Part shown: positions 23,859 through 31,793 of the stretch, piece by piece
Position numbering within the stretch: the first letter of the stretch is position 1
How the letters are laid out: each line of letters begins with the position of its first letter
NCBI GenBank assembly: GCA_963802205.1
Contig: CAWDHW010000001.1
Span: 1 to 36,903, forward strand
Reading direction: 5' to 3'
Length of the DNA: 36,903 nt
DNA from: DYRB01 sp963802205
GTDB lineage: Bacteria > Pseudomonadota > Gammaproteobacteria > Chromatiales > Chromatiaceae
The notes under the pieces: generated by a model
What the model was told of the DNA's origin: nothing
The model's database searches: none
What the model saw: the letters and a program-made list of their open reading frames with translations, nothing else
Made by a program: the position numbers and the translations under genes

Positions 23859-25126
23859 GCCGGCTGCCTCTTGAAGAGCTCGCGGAAGACCGGGTAGATG
23901 TCCTCGGTCCCATCGATCTGCTGCATGGCGAAATGGGGGTGGGCGGCACGCACCTCCTCGTAGGCATACCACAGGCTCTGATGCTGGCGCGGGGTGATCT
24001 CCACATAGGCGAAGTAGCGCATCAGCGGCATCAGGCGTTCGGACAGGACCTGGCGGCAGACGGCCGAGTCCGAGTCCCAGTTGTCGCCGTCGGAGGCCTG
24101 GGCGGCATAGATGTTCCAGGTCCCGTCGGCATAGCGGCTGCGCACAACCTCGTCGGCCAGGTACAGGGCGCTGGAGACCACGGTCCCGCCAGTCTCCCGG
24201 GAATAGAAGAACTCCTGCTCGTCCACCTCCTGGGCGATGGTGTGATGGCGGATAAAGACCAGCTCGACCTTGTCGTAATTGCGCTGGAGGAACATGTACA
24301 GAAGGATGAAGAAGCGCTTGGCCAGATTCTTCCGCACCTGATCCATGGACCCGGACACGTCCATGATGCACAGCATCACCGCCTTACTGGTGGGCTCAGG
24401 GCGCTTGGAAAAGGCCTGGAAACGCAGGTCGAAGGTGTCGATGAAGGGAAGCGCGGCGATACGGGTCTTGAGGCGGTCGATCTCCGCGCGCAGGGCCAGG
24501 ACCTGGGCGTCGTCCTCGCCCGCCCCGGCCGTCACCAGGGCCTCCAGTTCCTCCTCAAGCTCCCGGATGCGGCCCCGGTGCGGAGCGCCCAGGGCCGTGC
24601 GCCGGGCCACGGCACCTTTGAGGGAACGTACCACGTCGATGTTGGACGGGTTGCCGTCGGTGCTGTAACCGGCACGGACGTTCTTGAATTCGGTGGTCCC
24701 CAGCAACTGGTTGCGCACCAGATGCGGGAGTTCCAGGTCCTCGAACAGGAGGTCCATGAACTCCTCGCGAGACAACTCGAACATGAAGTCGTCCTCGCCC
24801 TTTCCGCCCTTTCCCGCCTTACCCTGACCGGCGCCGCCGCCCCCGCCGCCCTCGGGACGTTCCACCCGGTCGCCGGAGACAAACTCCTTGTTGCCCGGGT
24901 GGACCATGTCCCGGCTGCCGCCGGGACCATGGTGAAAGACCGGCTCGGAGATATCCTTGGACGGGATACCGACCTGCTCCCCGCTATCGATGTCTGTGAT
25001 GCTCCGGCGATTGACGGCGTCCGCCACCGCCCGCTTGAGCTGGGACTTGTAGCGGCGCAGAAAGCGCGCCCGATTGACCGCGCTCTTGTTCTTGCCGTTG
25101 ACCCGCCGGTCGATGAAGCTAGACAT
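23855..25126 (-). CDS. yeaH: YeaH/YhbH family (UPF0229) protein with von Willebrand A-like domain
   Basis: 423-residue partner of PrkA. The N terminus MSSFIDRRVNGKNKSAVNRARFLRR is the family signature. A Gly/Lys-rich flexible stretch (about 92-112) follows, then a helical region (about 183-225). The C-terminal vWA-like domain has the MIDAS metal motif DVSGS (D256, S258, S260) after MLCI. EFFYSRETGGTVVSSALYLA and NIYAAQASDGDNW complete the metal-site loops. The gene starts directly after the prkA stop and overlaps spoVR by four bases. In E. coli the yeaGH pair responds to nitrogen starvation and stationary phase; the same unit is kept here. Confidence 0.95.
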   Translation of the reverse strand: MSSFIDRRVNGKNKSAVNRARFLRRYKSQLKRAVADAVNRRSITDIDSGEQVGIPSKDISEPVFHHGPGGSRDMVHPGNKEFVSGDRVERPEGGGGGGAGQGKAGKGGKGEDDFMFELSREEFMDLLFEDLELPHLVRNQLLGTTEFKNVRAGYSTDGNPSNIDVVRSLKGAVARRTALGAPHRGRIRELEEELEALVTAGAGEDDAQVLALRAEIDRLKTRIAALPFIDTFDLRFQAFSKRPEPTSKAVMLCIMDVSGSMDQVRKNLAKRFFILLYMFLQRNYDKVELVFIRHHTIAQEVDEQEFFYSRETGGTVVSSALYLADEVVRSRYADGTWNIYAAQASDGDNWDSDSAVCRQVLSERLMPLMRYFAYVEITPRQHQSLWYAYEEVRAAHPHFAMQQIDGTEDIYPVFRELFKRQPA

Positions 25127-27049
25127 CTATTGCGCCTTGCGAACCCGCAGATACCACTCGGAGAGCAACCGCACCTGCTTGGCCGTATAGCCCTTGTCCA
25201 CCATGCGATCGACGAACTGGTCGTGCTTCTTCTGGTCCTCGACGGAGGCCTTGGCGTTGAAGGAGATCACCGGCAACAGCTCCTCGGTGTTGGAGAACAT
25301 CTTCTTCTCGATCACCACCCGCAGCTTCTCGTAGCTGGTCCAGCGCGGATTGGCCCCGGCGTTGTTGGCCCGGGCCCGCAGCACGAAGTTGACGATCTCG
25401 TTGCGGAAGTCCTTGGGATTGGAGATCCCGGCCGGCTTCTCGATCTTTTCCAACTCTGCGTTGAGGCCCCCACGGTCCATCATCTCGCCGGTATCCGGAT
25501 CGCGGTACTCGCTGTCCTGAATCCAGTAGTCCGCGTAGGTCACATAGCGGTCGAAGATGTTCTGACCATACTCCGAGTAGGACTCCAGATAGGCCGTCTG
25601 CAACTCCTTGCCGATGAACTCTGCATAACGCGGGGCCAGGTACTGCTTGAGGAAGCCCAGATAGCGGTCCTGCACCTCGGTGGGGAGCTGCTCGCGGGCG
25701 ATCTGCCGCTCCAGCACATAGAGCAGGTGCACCGGGTTGGCGGCGACCTCGGAGTGGTCGAAGTTGAAGACCTGGGACAGGATCTTGAAGGCGAAGCGGG
25801 TGGAGATGCCGCTCATGCCCTCGTCCACCCCGGCGTAGTCGCGGTACTCCTGGATGGACTTGGCCTTGGGGTCGGTGTCCTTGAGGTTCTCGCCGTCGTA
25901 GACCCGCATCTTGGAGAAGATGTTGGAGTTCTCCGGCTCCTTCAGGCGCGTCAGGACCGAGAACTGGGCCATCATCTTGAGGGTCCCCGGGGCGCAGGGG
26001 GACTCCGCCAGCGAACTGCTGCGCAAGAGCTTCTCGTAGATGTGGGTCTCCTCGGTGACCCGCAGGCAATAGGGGACCTTGACGATGTAGACGCGGTCGA
26101 GGAAGGCCTCGTTGTTCTTGTTGTTGCGGAAGGTCTGCCACTCCGACTCGTTGGAGTGGGCCAGGATGATCCCCTGGAACGGCAGCGCCGAAAGCCCCTC
26201 GGTGCCGTTGTAGTTGCCCTCCTGGGTCGCCGTCAGCAGCGGATGCAGGACCTTGATGGGGGCCTTGAACATCTCGACGAACTCCATCAGCCCCTGGTTG
26301 GCCCGGCACAGGGCCCCGGAGAAGCTGTAGGCGTCCGCATCGTGCTGGGCGAAGCGCTCCAACTGGCGGATGTCCACCTTGCCCACCAGGGAGGAGATGT
26401 CCTGATTGTTCTCGTCGCCGGGCTCGGTCTTGGCGATGGCGACCTGCTCCAGGATCGAGGGATAGAGCTTGACCACCCGGAACTTGGTGATGTCCCCGTT
26501 GAACTCCTGCAGCCGCTTGACCGCCCAGGGGGACATGGTGGTCCGCAGGAAGCGCCGCGGTATGCCGTAGTCCTCCTCCAGGATGGGCCCGTCCTCCTCG
26601 GCGGAGAAGAGCCCCAGGGGGGACTCGAACACCGGCGACCCTTCGATGGCATAGAAGGGGACCACCTGCATCAGCTCCTTGAGCTTCTCCGCCAGGGACG
26701 ACTTGCCGCCGCCCACGGGGCCGAGCAGATACAGGATCTGCTTCTTCTCCTCCAGACCCTGGGCGGCGTGCTTGAGGTAGGAGACCAGGTGCTCGATGGC
26801 CTCCTCCATACCGTAGAACTCGGCGAAGGCCGGGTAGCGGCGCACGATCTTGTTCTGGAAGATCCGGCTCAGGCGCGGGTCGTTGCGGGTATCCACCACC
26901 TCCGGCTCGCCGATGGCGTTGAGCAGCCGCTCCGCGGGCCCTGCATAGGCGCCTGGGTCCGACTTGCACAGGTCCAGGTACTCGTCGAGGCGCAGCACCT
27001 CCTCACGCGAAGACTCGTAACGGGCCTGGTAACGTTCGAAGATCGACAT
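25127..27049 (-). CDS. prkA: PrkA family serine protein kinase (YeaG)
   Basis: First gene of the stress operon. The 640-residue product has an AAA-type ATPase domain with Walker A GPVGGGKSS (110-118) and a C-terminal PrkA domain distantly related to kinases. The start MSIFERYQARYESSREE is typical of PrkA/YeaG. Bacillus PrkA is reported to phosphorylate a protein on serine, and AAA-type protease activity has also been suggested, so the reaction is not settled. The ATG at 27049 is selected because AGAGG precedes it and the product aligns with the family from residue 1; 15 open codons upstream are ignored. The stop (TAG) abuts the yeaH start. A sigma-54-type promoter and an NtrC-type enhancer lie upstream. 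Confidence 0.97.
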   Translation of the reverse strand: MSIFERYQARYESSREEVLRLDEYLDLCKSDPGAYAGPAERLLNAIGEPEVVDTRNDPRLSRIFQNKIVRRYPAFAEFYGMEEAIEHLVSYLKHAAQGLEEKKQILYLLGPVGGGKSSLAEKLKELMQVVPFYAIEGSPVFESPLGLFSAEEDGPILEEDYGIPRRFLRTTMSPWAVKRLQEFNGDITKFRVVKLYPSILEQVAIAKTEPGDENNQDISSLVGKVDIRQLERFAQHDADAYSFSGALCRANQGLMEFVEMFKAPIKVLHPLLTATQEGNYNGTEGLSALPFQGIILAHSNESEWQTFRNNKNNEAFLDRVYIVKVPYCLRVTEETHIYEKLLRSSSLAESPCAPGTLKMMAQFSVLTRLKEPENSNIFSKMRVYDGENLKDTDPKAKSIQEYRDYAGVDEGMSGISTRFAFKILSQVFNFDHSEVAANPVHLLYVLERQIAREQLPTEVQDRYLGFLKQYLAPRYAEFIGKELQTAYLESYSEYGQNIFDRYVTYADYWIQDSEYRDPDTGEMMDRGGLNAELEKIEKPAGISNPKDFRNEIVNFVLRARANNAGANPRWTSYEKLRVVIEKKMFSNTEELLPVISFNAKASVEDQKKHDQFVDRMVDKGYTAKQVRLLSEWYLRVRKAQ

Positions 27050-27189
27050 ACAACACCTCTTTGGCAGTCTGGGCTCGGTGGCTGGCTCGGGCACTGGGCT
27101 GGGTCCCAGGATACGCCGGCCTGACCGATTCTGTGTCTACATGGTGGCCGCCCCACCCCGGTCAAGGCGGCTTGAGTGAAAGCATAAGA

Positions 27190-27205
27190 AGCAAAGACCG
27201 GACCA
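27190..27205 (-). promoter_or_regulatory. Sigma-54-type promoter of the prkA operon
   Basis: On the minus strand the sequence reads TGGTCCGGTCTTTGCT. The GG (27204-27203) and GC (27192-27191) are exactly ten bases apart, as needed for -24/-12 recognition. It differs from the consensus TGGCACG-N4-TTGCW at only two positions. Transcription would start near 27179, leaving a leader of about 130 bases. Confidence 0.65.
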
Positions 27206-27319
27206 GTCCCGCGGCCAGGGCCGTAAACGGCATTTGGGCCGCCATGCGGGACACCCAAGGCAGGACCGGCGCGAGCCGCCCCAATGCCTACAGGGCCCCA
27301 AACCGCCCCCCTGTGGTAC

Positions 27320-27348
27320 GGCCCTTGCACCGGGCAGGTGCAAGGGCC
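27320..27348 (-). promoter_or_regulatory. NtrC-type enhancer palindrome upstream of prkA
   Basis: Perfect 12-base arms GGCCCTTGCACC (27320-27331) and GGTGCAAGGGCC (27337-27348) flank GGGCA. The core TTGCACC-N5-GGTGCAA matches the NtrC site pattern known from glnA promoters. Its centre lies about 155 bases upstream of the predicted sigma-54 start, within the usual enhancer range. It lies between divergent genes and has no U-run, so it is not a terminator. Confidence 0.65.
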
Positions 27349-27526
27349 CGGCGGTCACCGGTCAGGCGGCATCCATGAGTGACAGCAAGGTTAGATGGCC
27401 GTGCCCCCCGTCGGTTCGCCCATCGCACTGAAAAAGGGCGCGCCCGCCGCGGAAGGGTCCGCCGACAGATCCGTCGGCAGGACGGGCGTAGAATGCCAGG
27501 GTCCGCCCCTGTCAGAGGCCAAGACC

Positions 27527-27997
27527 ATGATCGAGATCCGCATCCAAGACAGACCCTTCGACCCCGCCACGGAACAAGAGACCCTATGGCGCGGCCAGCC
27601 CCAAGTGGGGGCCCTGGTGAGTTTCCTCGGCCTGATGCGGGACTTCAATGAGGGCCAGGGCGTGACCGGCATGACCCTGGAGCACTACCCGGGTATGACT
27701 GAGAATACCCTTCAAGCCATCGCCGCCGAGGCCGTCAGGCGTTGGGACCTGGACTCGGTACGCATTCTGCACCGGGTTGGTGCACTCTTGCCCGCGGACC
27801 CCATCGTCCTGGTGGCTGTGACCAGCGCCCACCGCGGCGACGCCTTCCGCGCCTGCGAATTCCTGATCGACTACCTCAAGACCCGCGCCCCCTTCTGGAA
27901 GAAGGAGGTCACTGCGACTGGCGAGCGCTGGGTAGAGGCCCGCCACACCGACGACACGACGGCAGCGCGGTGGGACTGTACCGACCCGCCCCCATGA
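27527..27997 (+). CDS. moaE: Molybdopterin synthase catalytic subunit MoaE
   Basis: Large subunit of molybdopterin synthase, which with thiocarboxylated MoaD converts cyclic pyranopterin monophosphate to molybdopterin. The 156-residue product has the MoaE motifs GALVSFLGLMRDFNEG (28-43), TLEHYPGMTE and HRVGALLPAD. The catalytic region YLKTRAPFWKKE includes K118 and K125, which correspond to E. coli K119 and K126. It ends GERWVEARHTDD, as usual. The ATG at 27527 gives the family start; 44 open codons upstream are unlikely to be translated. No moaD, moaA or moaC is nearby, so the gene stands alone here, convergent with the rhodanese gene. Confidence 0.95.
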   Translation: MIEIRIQDRPFDPATEQETLWRGQPQVGALVSFLGLMRDFNEGQGVTGMTLEHYPGMTENTLQAIAAEAVRRWDLDSVRILHRVGALLPADPIVLVAVTSAHRGDAFRACEFLIDYLKTRAPFWKKEVTATGERWVEARHTDDTTAARWDCTDPPP

Positions 27998-28041
27998 ACC
28001 CTAAGGCCGGGCTCCAGGCCACCAGCGCCGAACCAAAGATT

Positions 28042-28067
28042 CGGGACGGCGTAAATACCCCGTCCCG
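28042..28067 (+). terminator. Hairpin between convergent moaE and rhodanese genes
   Basis: CGGGACGG (28042-28049) and CCGTCCCG (28060-28067) form a perfect eight-base stem with a ten-base A/T-containing loop. It lies in the 80-base gap where moaE and the rhodanese gene converge, so it may end either transcript, but no U-run follows. Confidence 0.4.
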
Positions 28068-28077
28068 CTCCGGCACC

Positions 28078-28809
28078 TCAGTGCCCCGCCTCGTCGCCGA
28101 CCTTGCCCTGACCCGGGGCCGCGGTCGGCCGCACCGTCGTCAGGCCCAAGGCTTCCCAATTCTGAAGCCCGCCGCGGTACCACTTGAGCTTTCGCGCCGG
28201 ATAACCCAGGTCCAGTAGCGCCTTGATGTTGGTGGGCGACTGTCCGCACCAGGGGCCATTGCAGAAAAGGACCAGGGTCTTCGCCGTATCGAAGCTCCAG
28301 AGGCCATCCCGCCGGCTGGCGCCGAACTCCAGCTCCAGTAGCTCTGCGACCCCCTCTGGACTCGCCTGGGCTGGATCCAGGCGGGTGTAAGGGATATTGC
28401 GCGACCCAGGGATGGTCCCCTGGGCCGTCCAGTCCGGGGTGCGCGAGTCGATGACCAGTACATCATCATCCCCGGCGGCGACCCGGCGCAGGTAGCCGAT
28501 CAGCTCCAACTCGGCGATGGTCTCGACCCCTGCGGGCATCTGCGCCGGTTGGATGCAGAAGGGGGGACAGGGGCGTGCGGTCTTGTCGTAGGGGGGATCG
28601 ATGGTGTGGCTGGGATCCTGGAGCCGCATCAAGAGGACCGGCCGCCCTTCGTGGCGGACCTGGACCCAAGGCAGGTCCTCGGTGATGCGGACCTTGAGGT
28701 CGGCAGGGTCGAACAGATCGTCCGCCGTGTTCGCCGCCCGGGCGCCGGAGACTGCGGCTGCGGCGAGCAGCGCCAGACACACAGAGATCAGGGGGCATGC
28801 CAGGGTCAT
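28078..28809 (-). CDS. Periplasmic rhodanese-domain protein
   Basis: 243-residue precursor with a signal peptide (cleavage about ARA-AN, residues 25-26) and one rhodanese domain in the C-terminal half (about 95-225). The active-site loop is CNGPWCGQS with the catalytic C183, preceded by VLVIDSRTPDW and GTIPGSRNIPYTRL. It is followed by LLDLGYPARKLKWYRGGLQNWE, typical of the fold. The loop has a second Cys (C188), and an extra CPPFC pair (C81, C85) lies in the N-terminal part, so disulfide or sulfur-relay chemistry is possible. Rhodaneses transfer sulfane sulfur; in a sulfur-oxidising host this would act in the periplasm, which is inference. There is no obvious operon partner. Confidence 0.88.
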   Translation of the reverse strand: MTLACPLISVCLALLAAAAVSGARAANTADDLFDPADLKVRITEDLPWVQVRHEGRPVLLMRLQDPSHTIDPPYDKTARPCPPFCIQPAQMPAGVETIAELELIGYLRRVAAGDDDVLVIDSRTPDWTAQGTIPGSRNIPYTRLDPAQASPEGVAELLELEFGASRRDGLWSFDTAKTLVLFCNGPWCGQSPTNIKALLDLGYPARKLKWYRGGLQNWEALGLTTVRPTAAPGQGKVGDEAGH

Positions 28810-28926
28810 CGGGCCTCCTCGGGGTTTGTTAACCTAAGCACGGTCGGGTGGGCCGAGTTCAGCGGGGGAGCGCACAGGACAACCCCGCCACGCCCCGTAC
28901 ATCCTGATCCAGGTCCGCGGTGACGT

Positions 28927-30567
28927 TCAACCCTGGGCCGACACTGGAGAAAAGAGGCGCCGGTAGCGCACACGCGCCTTCTTTGAATCGAAGGATCGGA
29001 AGACCCCCGCAAAGGCCGCCCGCGCCTTGCCCTGGCGTCGCAGTAAATCCGCCACCAAGGCCCCCATCGCCAGCAGGGCGCGGGTGTCGGCCTGGCCCTC
29101 CCGGTGCATGGCCTCCGCCAGGTCCGTGAGTTGACCGGCCTGGACGGCGAGGTCCTGCAAATTGCCAAGGTCATCGAGTAGGACCTTAAGCGTCTTGATG
29201 GCCGGGCCTATCTCTCCGGCCGGGTACAGGCTCTGGAAAAACTCCATGAGATAGCGGAGCTTCTTACAGCTCTTACGCAACTCGTGAAGCTCAGCGGCCG
29301 GAGACCCAGGGACGATGGCACGGCCTTCGCTGCGCACCCTCCGTAGCATGCGCCAAATGCGTTCGTCCGCCAGTTCCTTGACCGGGCGGTCGGCATTGAC
29401 CGGCGCCGGTCCCGCCGGGAGCGGGGTGGTCAGGACTGCCCGCCAACCGCGCATCAGATCGACCATGGGGTGAGAGATCAGGGTCTCCGCCAGGGTCCAT
29501 TGGGCCGTGTCGAAGCGAGTCCGCAGTTGCGCCCGCAGGGGCTCCAGGTCGGCGCGCATGGCAGACGGCAGGGCCGCCTGGAGACCGGCGAAGTCTTCCA
29601 GGTAGACATCGAGATCGCGCACCGGTCCCGTGACCTGTTGTAACCAGGCGAAGCGGGCGCGGAAATCGGCCACCACGGGATCTGACAGTACCCCGGGGAG
29701 CTGGGCCAGGGCCGCGCGGGTGCGCCTCGTGGCCACCCGCAAGTCGTGCAGGAATTCCGCATCCAGGTGCTCCCGAGCCCCCGGGATATTGACCTCCACG
29801 GTGTCAAGCAACCCGAGGAGAATCTCCCGGACGGCCTCCCCCGCCAACTGGTCCGGGTCCAGCCGGTAGTCGAGCCGGGTGCTGTAGCCCCCGGGGGGCC
29901 GCTGACTCACCGCGAGCATCTCCGCCACCAGGGGGCCGGGGGCCGGCGGGAGCGCCAGAACGGTCTCAAGAATATCCGCCACCGCCCGCACCGAATCGGC
30001 GTCGCCCTCCGCCGCGGTCAGGCGCACGCGGCCGGGCGGGGCCTGGGGCGGGACCGGACAACGACCCCGGGCCTGGTCCAGTGGGGAGCAGGCCCCGGGC
30101 TCATGGCCAATCACGCGATATTCCTCCAGCGCCAGGCGGGCCAGGGGGCGGTCCTCTGCATCCAGCAGACGCAGGGCCTCCCGGCGCACCTCCCAGGTCA
30201 CCACGGGGCAGAGGCGCCGCAACCCGATGGCCGGCCGCACCAGGCCCTGCACTGGGCCCTCGGGCAACTCCTGGGCCAGACCGGGGGCAATATCCAGGGA
30301 CTGAACCTGGGTTTCCTCGTTGCCGCTGAGGTCATGCCACAGGAGCCAGCGCCGACCGCCCTTGCGCACCTCCTCCACGGCCGCCCCGGCGAGGTAGCAG
30401 CCCCAGTCGAAGCTGTCGAGCAGGCGATGTTTCACCGTGCTGGGCGGCTCCACCTCATAGCGCCAGCCTGCCTGCGACAAGGCATCCTCAAGCCGCGAAA
30501 ATCCACCGGAAGCAAGGCCGGCGCCAGGCCCAGGAGGTAGCAGGTAATCCAGGGAAACCTCGTTCAT
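28927..30567 (-). CDS. CHAD-domain protein with a degenerate CYTH-like N terminus
   Basis: 546-residue soluble protein. The C-terminal part (about 240-540) is a helical CHAD domain with its paired conserved His motifs HDLRVATRRTRAAL (H274) and ELHELRKSCKKLRYLMEFF (H428). This domain binds polyphosphate through a basic pore. The N-terminal part (about 40-200) has the layout of a CYTH/triphosphate tunnel domain (KHRLLDSFDWGCYLAGAAVEE) but lacks the ExExK metal-binding signature at its start. It is therefore probably not an active triphosphatase. A role at polyphosphate granules or in phosphate storage is inferred from CHAD biology. It is divergent from the transaldolase gene. Confidence 0.88.
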   Translation of the reverse strand: MNEVSLDYLLPPGPGAGLASGGFSRLEDALSQAGWRYEVEPPSTVKHRLLDSFDWGCYLAGAAVEEVRKGGRRWLLWHDLSGNEETQVQSLDIAPGLAQELPEGPVQGLVRPAIGLRRLCPVVTWEVRREALRLLDAEDRPLARLALEEYRVIGHEPGACSPLDQARGRCPVPPQAPPGRVRLTAAEGDADSVRAVADILETVLALPPAPGPLVAEMLAVSQRPPGGYSTRLDYRLDPDQLAGEAVREILLGLLDTVEVNIPGAREHLDAEFLHDLRVATRRTRAALAQLPGVLSDPVVADFRARFAWLQQVTGPVRDLDVYLEDFAGLQAALPSAMRADLEPLRAQLRTRFDTAQWTLAETLISHPMVDLMRGWRAVLTTPLPAGPAPVNADRPVKELADERIWRMLRRVRSEGRAIVPGSPAAELHELRKSCKKLRYLMEFFQSLYPAGEIGPAIKTLKVLLDDLGNLQDLAVQAGQLTDLAEAMHREGQADTRALLAMGALVADLLRRQGKARAAFAGVFRSFDSKKARVRYRRLFSPVSAQG

Positions 30568-30748
30568 GCTTTCCTCCGTCAGGCGTCACCGTGAACGTCG
30601 CGCCGCAGGCGCTCCGAGTCGCCCGCTCCTTTGGAAGAGGGCATGGGCGAGGGCTATCGGTCCCCTTCGCAGGCGTTTTTCAAATCTTCATGCAAATCGT
30701 CTAAGGTTGTGGCCTTAAGATTCCCGGCCCACCAAAGGATCCTACTCC

Positions 30749-31714
30749 ATGAACAAGCTCGACCAACTCAAGGCGATGACCACCGTCGTCGCGGACACCG
30801 GCGACTTCGAGGCGATCGCCCAGTATCGCCCCCAGGATGCCACGACGAACCCCTCCCTGCTCTACAAGGCGGCCCAGATGCCCCAGTACCGGCATCTCGT
30901 GGAGGACGCCATGGCCTTCGGAAAGGGCCGCGGGACCGATGCCCAGACCTGCACCCGCTGGACCATGGAGCGCCTCGCCGTCAACTTCGGCGCCGAGATC
31001 CTCAAGGTCGTCCCCGGCCGTGTCTCCACCGAGATCGACGCCCGCCTGTCCTTCGACCCCGAGGGGACCCTTCGCCGGGCCGAGGAGTTGGTGGAGCTGT
31101 ACGACCAGGCCGGCATCGACTCCGACCGCGTTTTGTTCAAGATCGCCTCGACCTGGGAAGGCATCAGCACCGCCGAGCGCCTGGAGCGCCGCGGTCTGCA
31201 CTGCAACCTGACGCTGCTCTTCAGCTTCCCCCAGGCCGTGGCCTGCGCCGACGCCGGGGTAACCCTGATCTCCCCCTTTGTCGGACGCATCCTCGATTGG
31301 TACAAGGAGGCCGAGCACGTCGCAGGCTACCCGGCGGACGAGGACCCCGGAGTCCGCTCCGTGACCCGCATCTTCAACTATTACAAGGCCCACGGCTACA
31401 ACACCGTGGTCATGGGGGCAAGCTTCCGCAACGTCGGTGAGATCCTGGAACTGGCCGGGTGCGACTACCTGACCATAGCCCCCAATCTGCTGGGCGAACT
31501 CGCCGCGACCGAGGGGGATGTCCAACGCAAGCTCGACGCCGACAAGGCCCGGGGCATGGTCATCGAGCGATCGCTATACGACGAGAAGGCCTTCCGCTGG
31601 GACCTCAATGAGGACGCCATGGCCACCGCAAAACTCGCCGAGGGCATCCGGCTCTTCGCCGCCGATACCGTCAAGCTGGAGCGCTTCGCCCGAGAGATCT
31701 CCAAGGGCGGCTGA
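30749..31714 (+). CDS. tal: Transaldolase, TalB type
   Basis: Pentose phosphate enzyme that moves a dihydroxyacetone unit from sedoheptulose-7-phosphate to glyceraldehyde-3-phosphate. The 321-residue product has the classical motifs ADTGDFEAI (15-23), DATTNPSLLYKAAQ (30-43) and the Schiff-base Lys K131 in VLFKIASTWEGI (equivalent to E. coli K132). LTLLFSFPQAVACADAG and ISPFVGRILDWYK are also present. All are conserved, so the enzyme should be active. In an autotroph it would connect sugar phosphates with the Calvin cycle. The gene stands alone, 181 bases from the divergent CHAD gene. Its promoter is not obvious; the leader is AT-rich near 30675-30720. Confidence 0.98.
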   Translation: MNKLDQLKAMTTVVADTGDFEAIAQYRPQDATTNPSLLYKAAQMPQYRHLVEDAMAFGKGRGTDAQTCTRWTMERLAVNFGAEILKVVPGRVSTEIDARLSFDPEGTLRRAEELVELYDQAGIDSDRVLFKIASTWEGISTAERLERRGLHCNLTLLFSFPQAVACADAGVTLISPFVGRILDWYKEAEHVAGYPADEDPGVRSVTRIFNYYKAHGYNTVVMGASFRNVGEILELAGCDYLTIAPNLLGELAATEGDVQRKLDADKARGMVIERSLYDEKAFRWDLNEDAMATAKLAEGIRLFAADTVKLERFAREISKGG

Positions 31715-31793
31715 CCTGGAACCGGCGCGCGCTGCGGCCAGGCCGCCGGGCCGGTGATAAACTCCCGCCACCCCAGATCCAATCCGTGGCCCC

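Larger units (their letters stand above)
27050..27526. other. Divergent regulatory region between prkA and moaE
   Basis: A 477-base gap with no credible gene. It carries the sigma-54-like promoter (27190-27205, minus strand) and the NtrC-like palindrome (27320-27348) for prkA. Nearer moaE there is a hairpin GCCGAC (27461-27466) with GTCGGC (27473-27478), about 50 bases before its start. That hairpin does not resemble the Moco riboswitch as far as I can tell. Confidence 0.6.

Noticed and set aside
21879..23897. A 672-codon plus-strand frame opposite spoVR and the L,D-transpeptidase start
   Set aside because: It crosses two genes of the other strand and shows no domain or ribosome site.
23933..27124. 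A 1063-codon open frame on the plus strand opposite prkA, yeaH and spoVR
   Set aside because: It mirrors three well-identified genes. Long antisense frames are expected at this GC content, and the translation is low-complexity Leu/Val/Gly/His-rich without family motifs or start signals.
27320..27348. Rho-independent terminator
   Set aside because: The 12-base stem is strong, but no U-run follows on either strand and it lies between divergent genes. The NtrC-site reading explains it better.
27461..27478. Molybdenum cofactor riboswitch before moaE
   Set aside because: Only a six-base hairpin is present, and the multi-stem arrangement of the Moco element is not visible.
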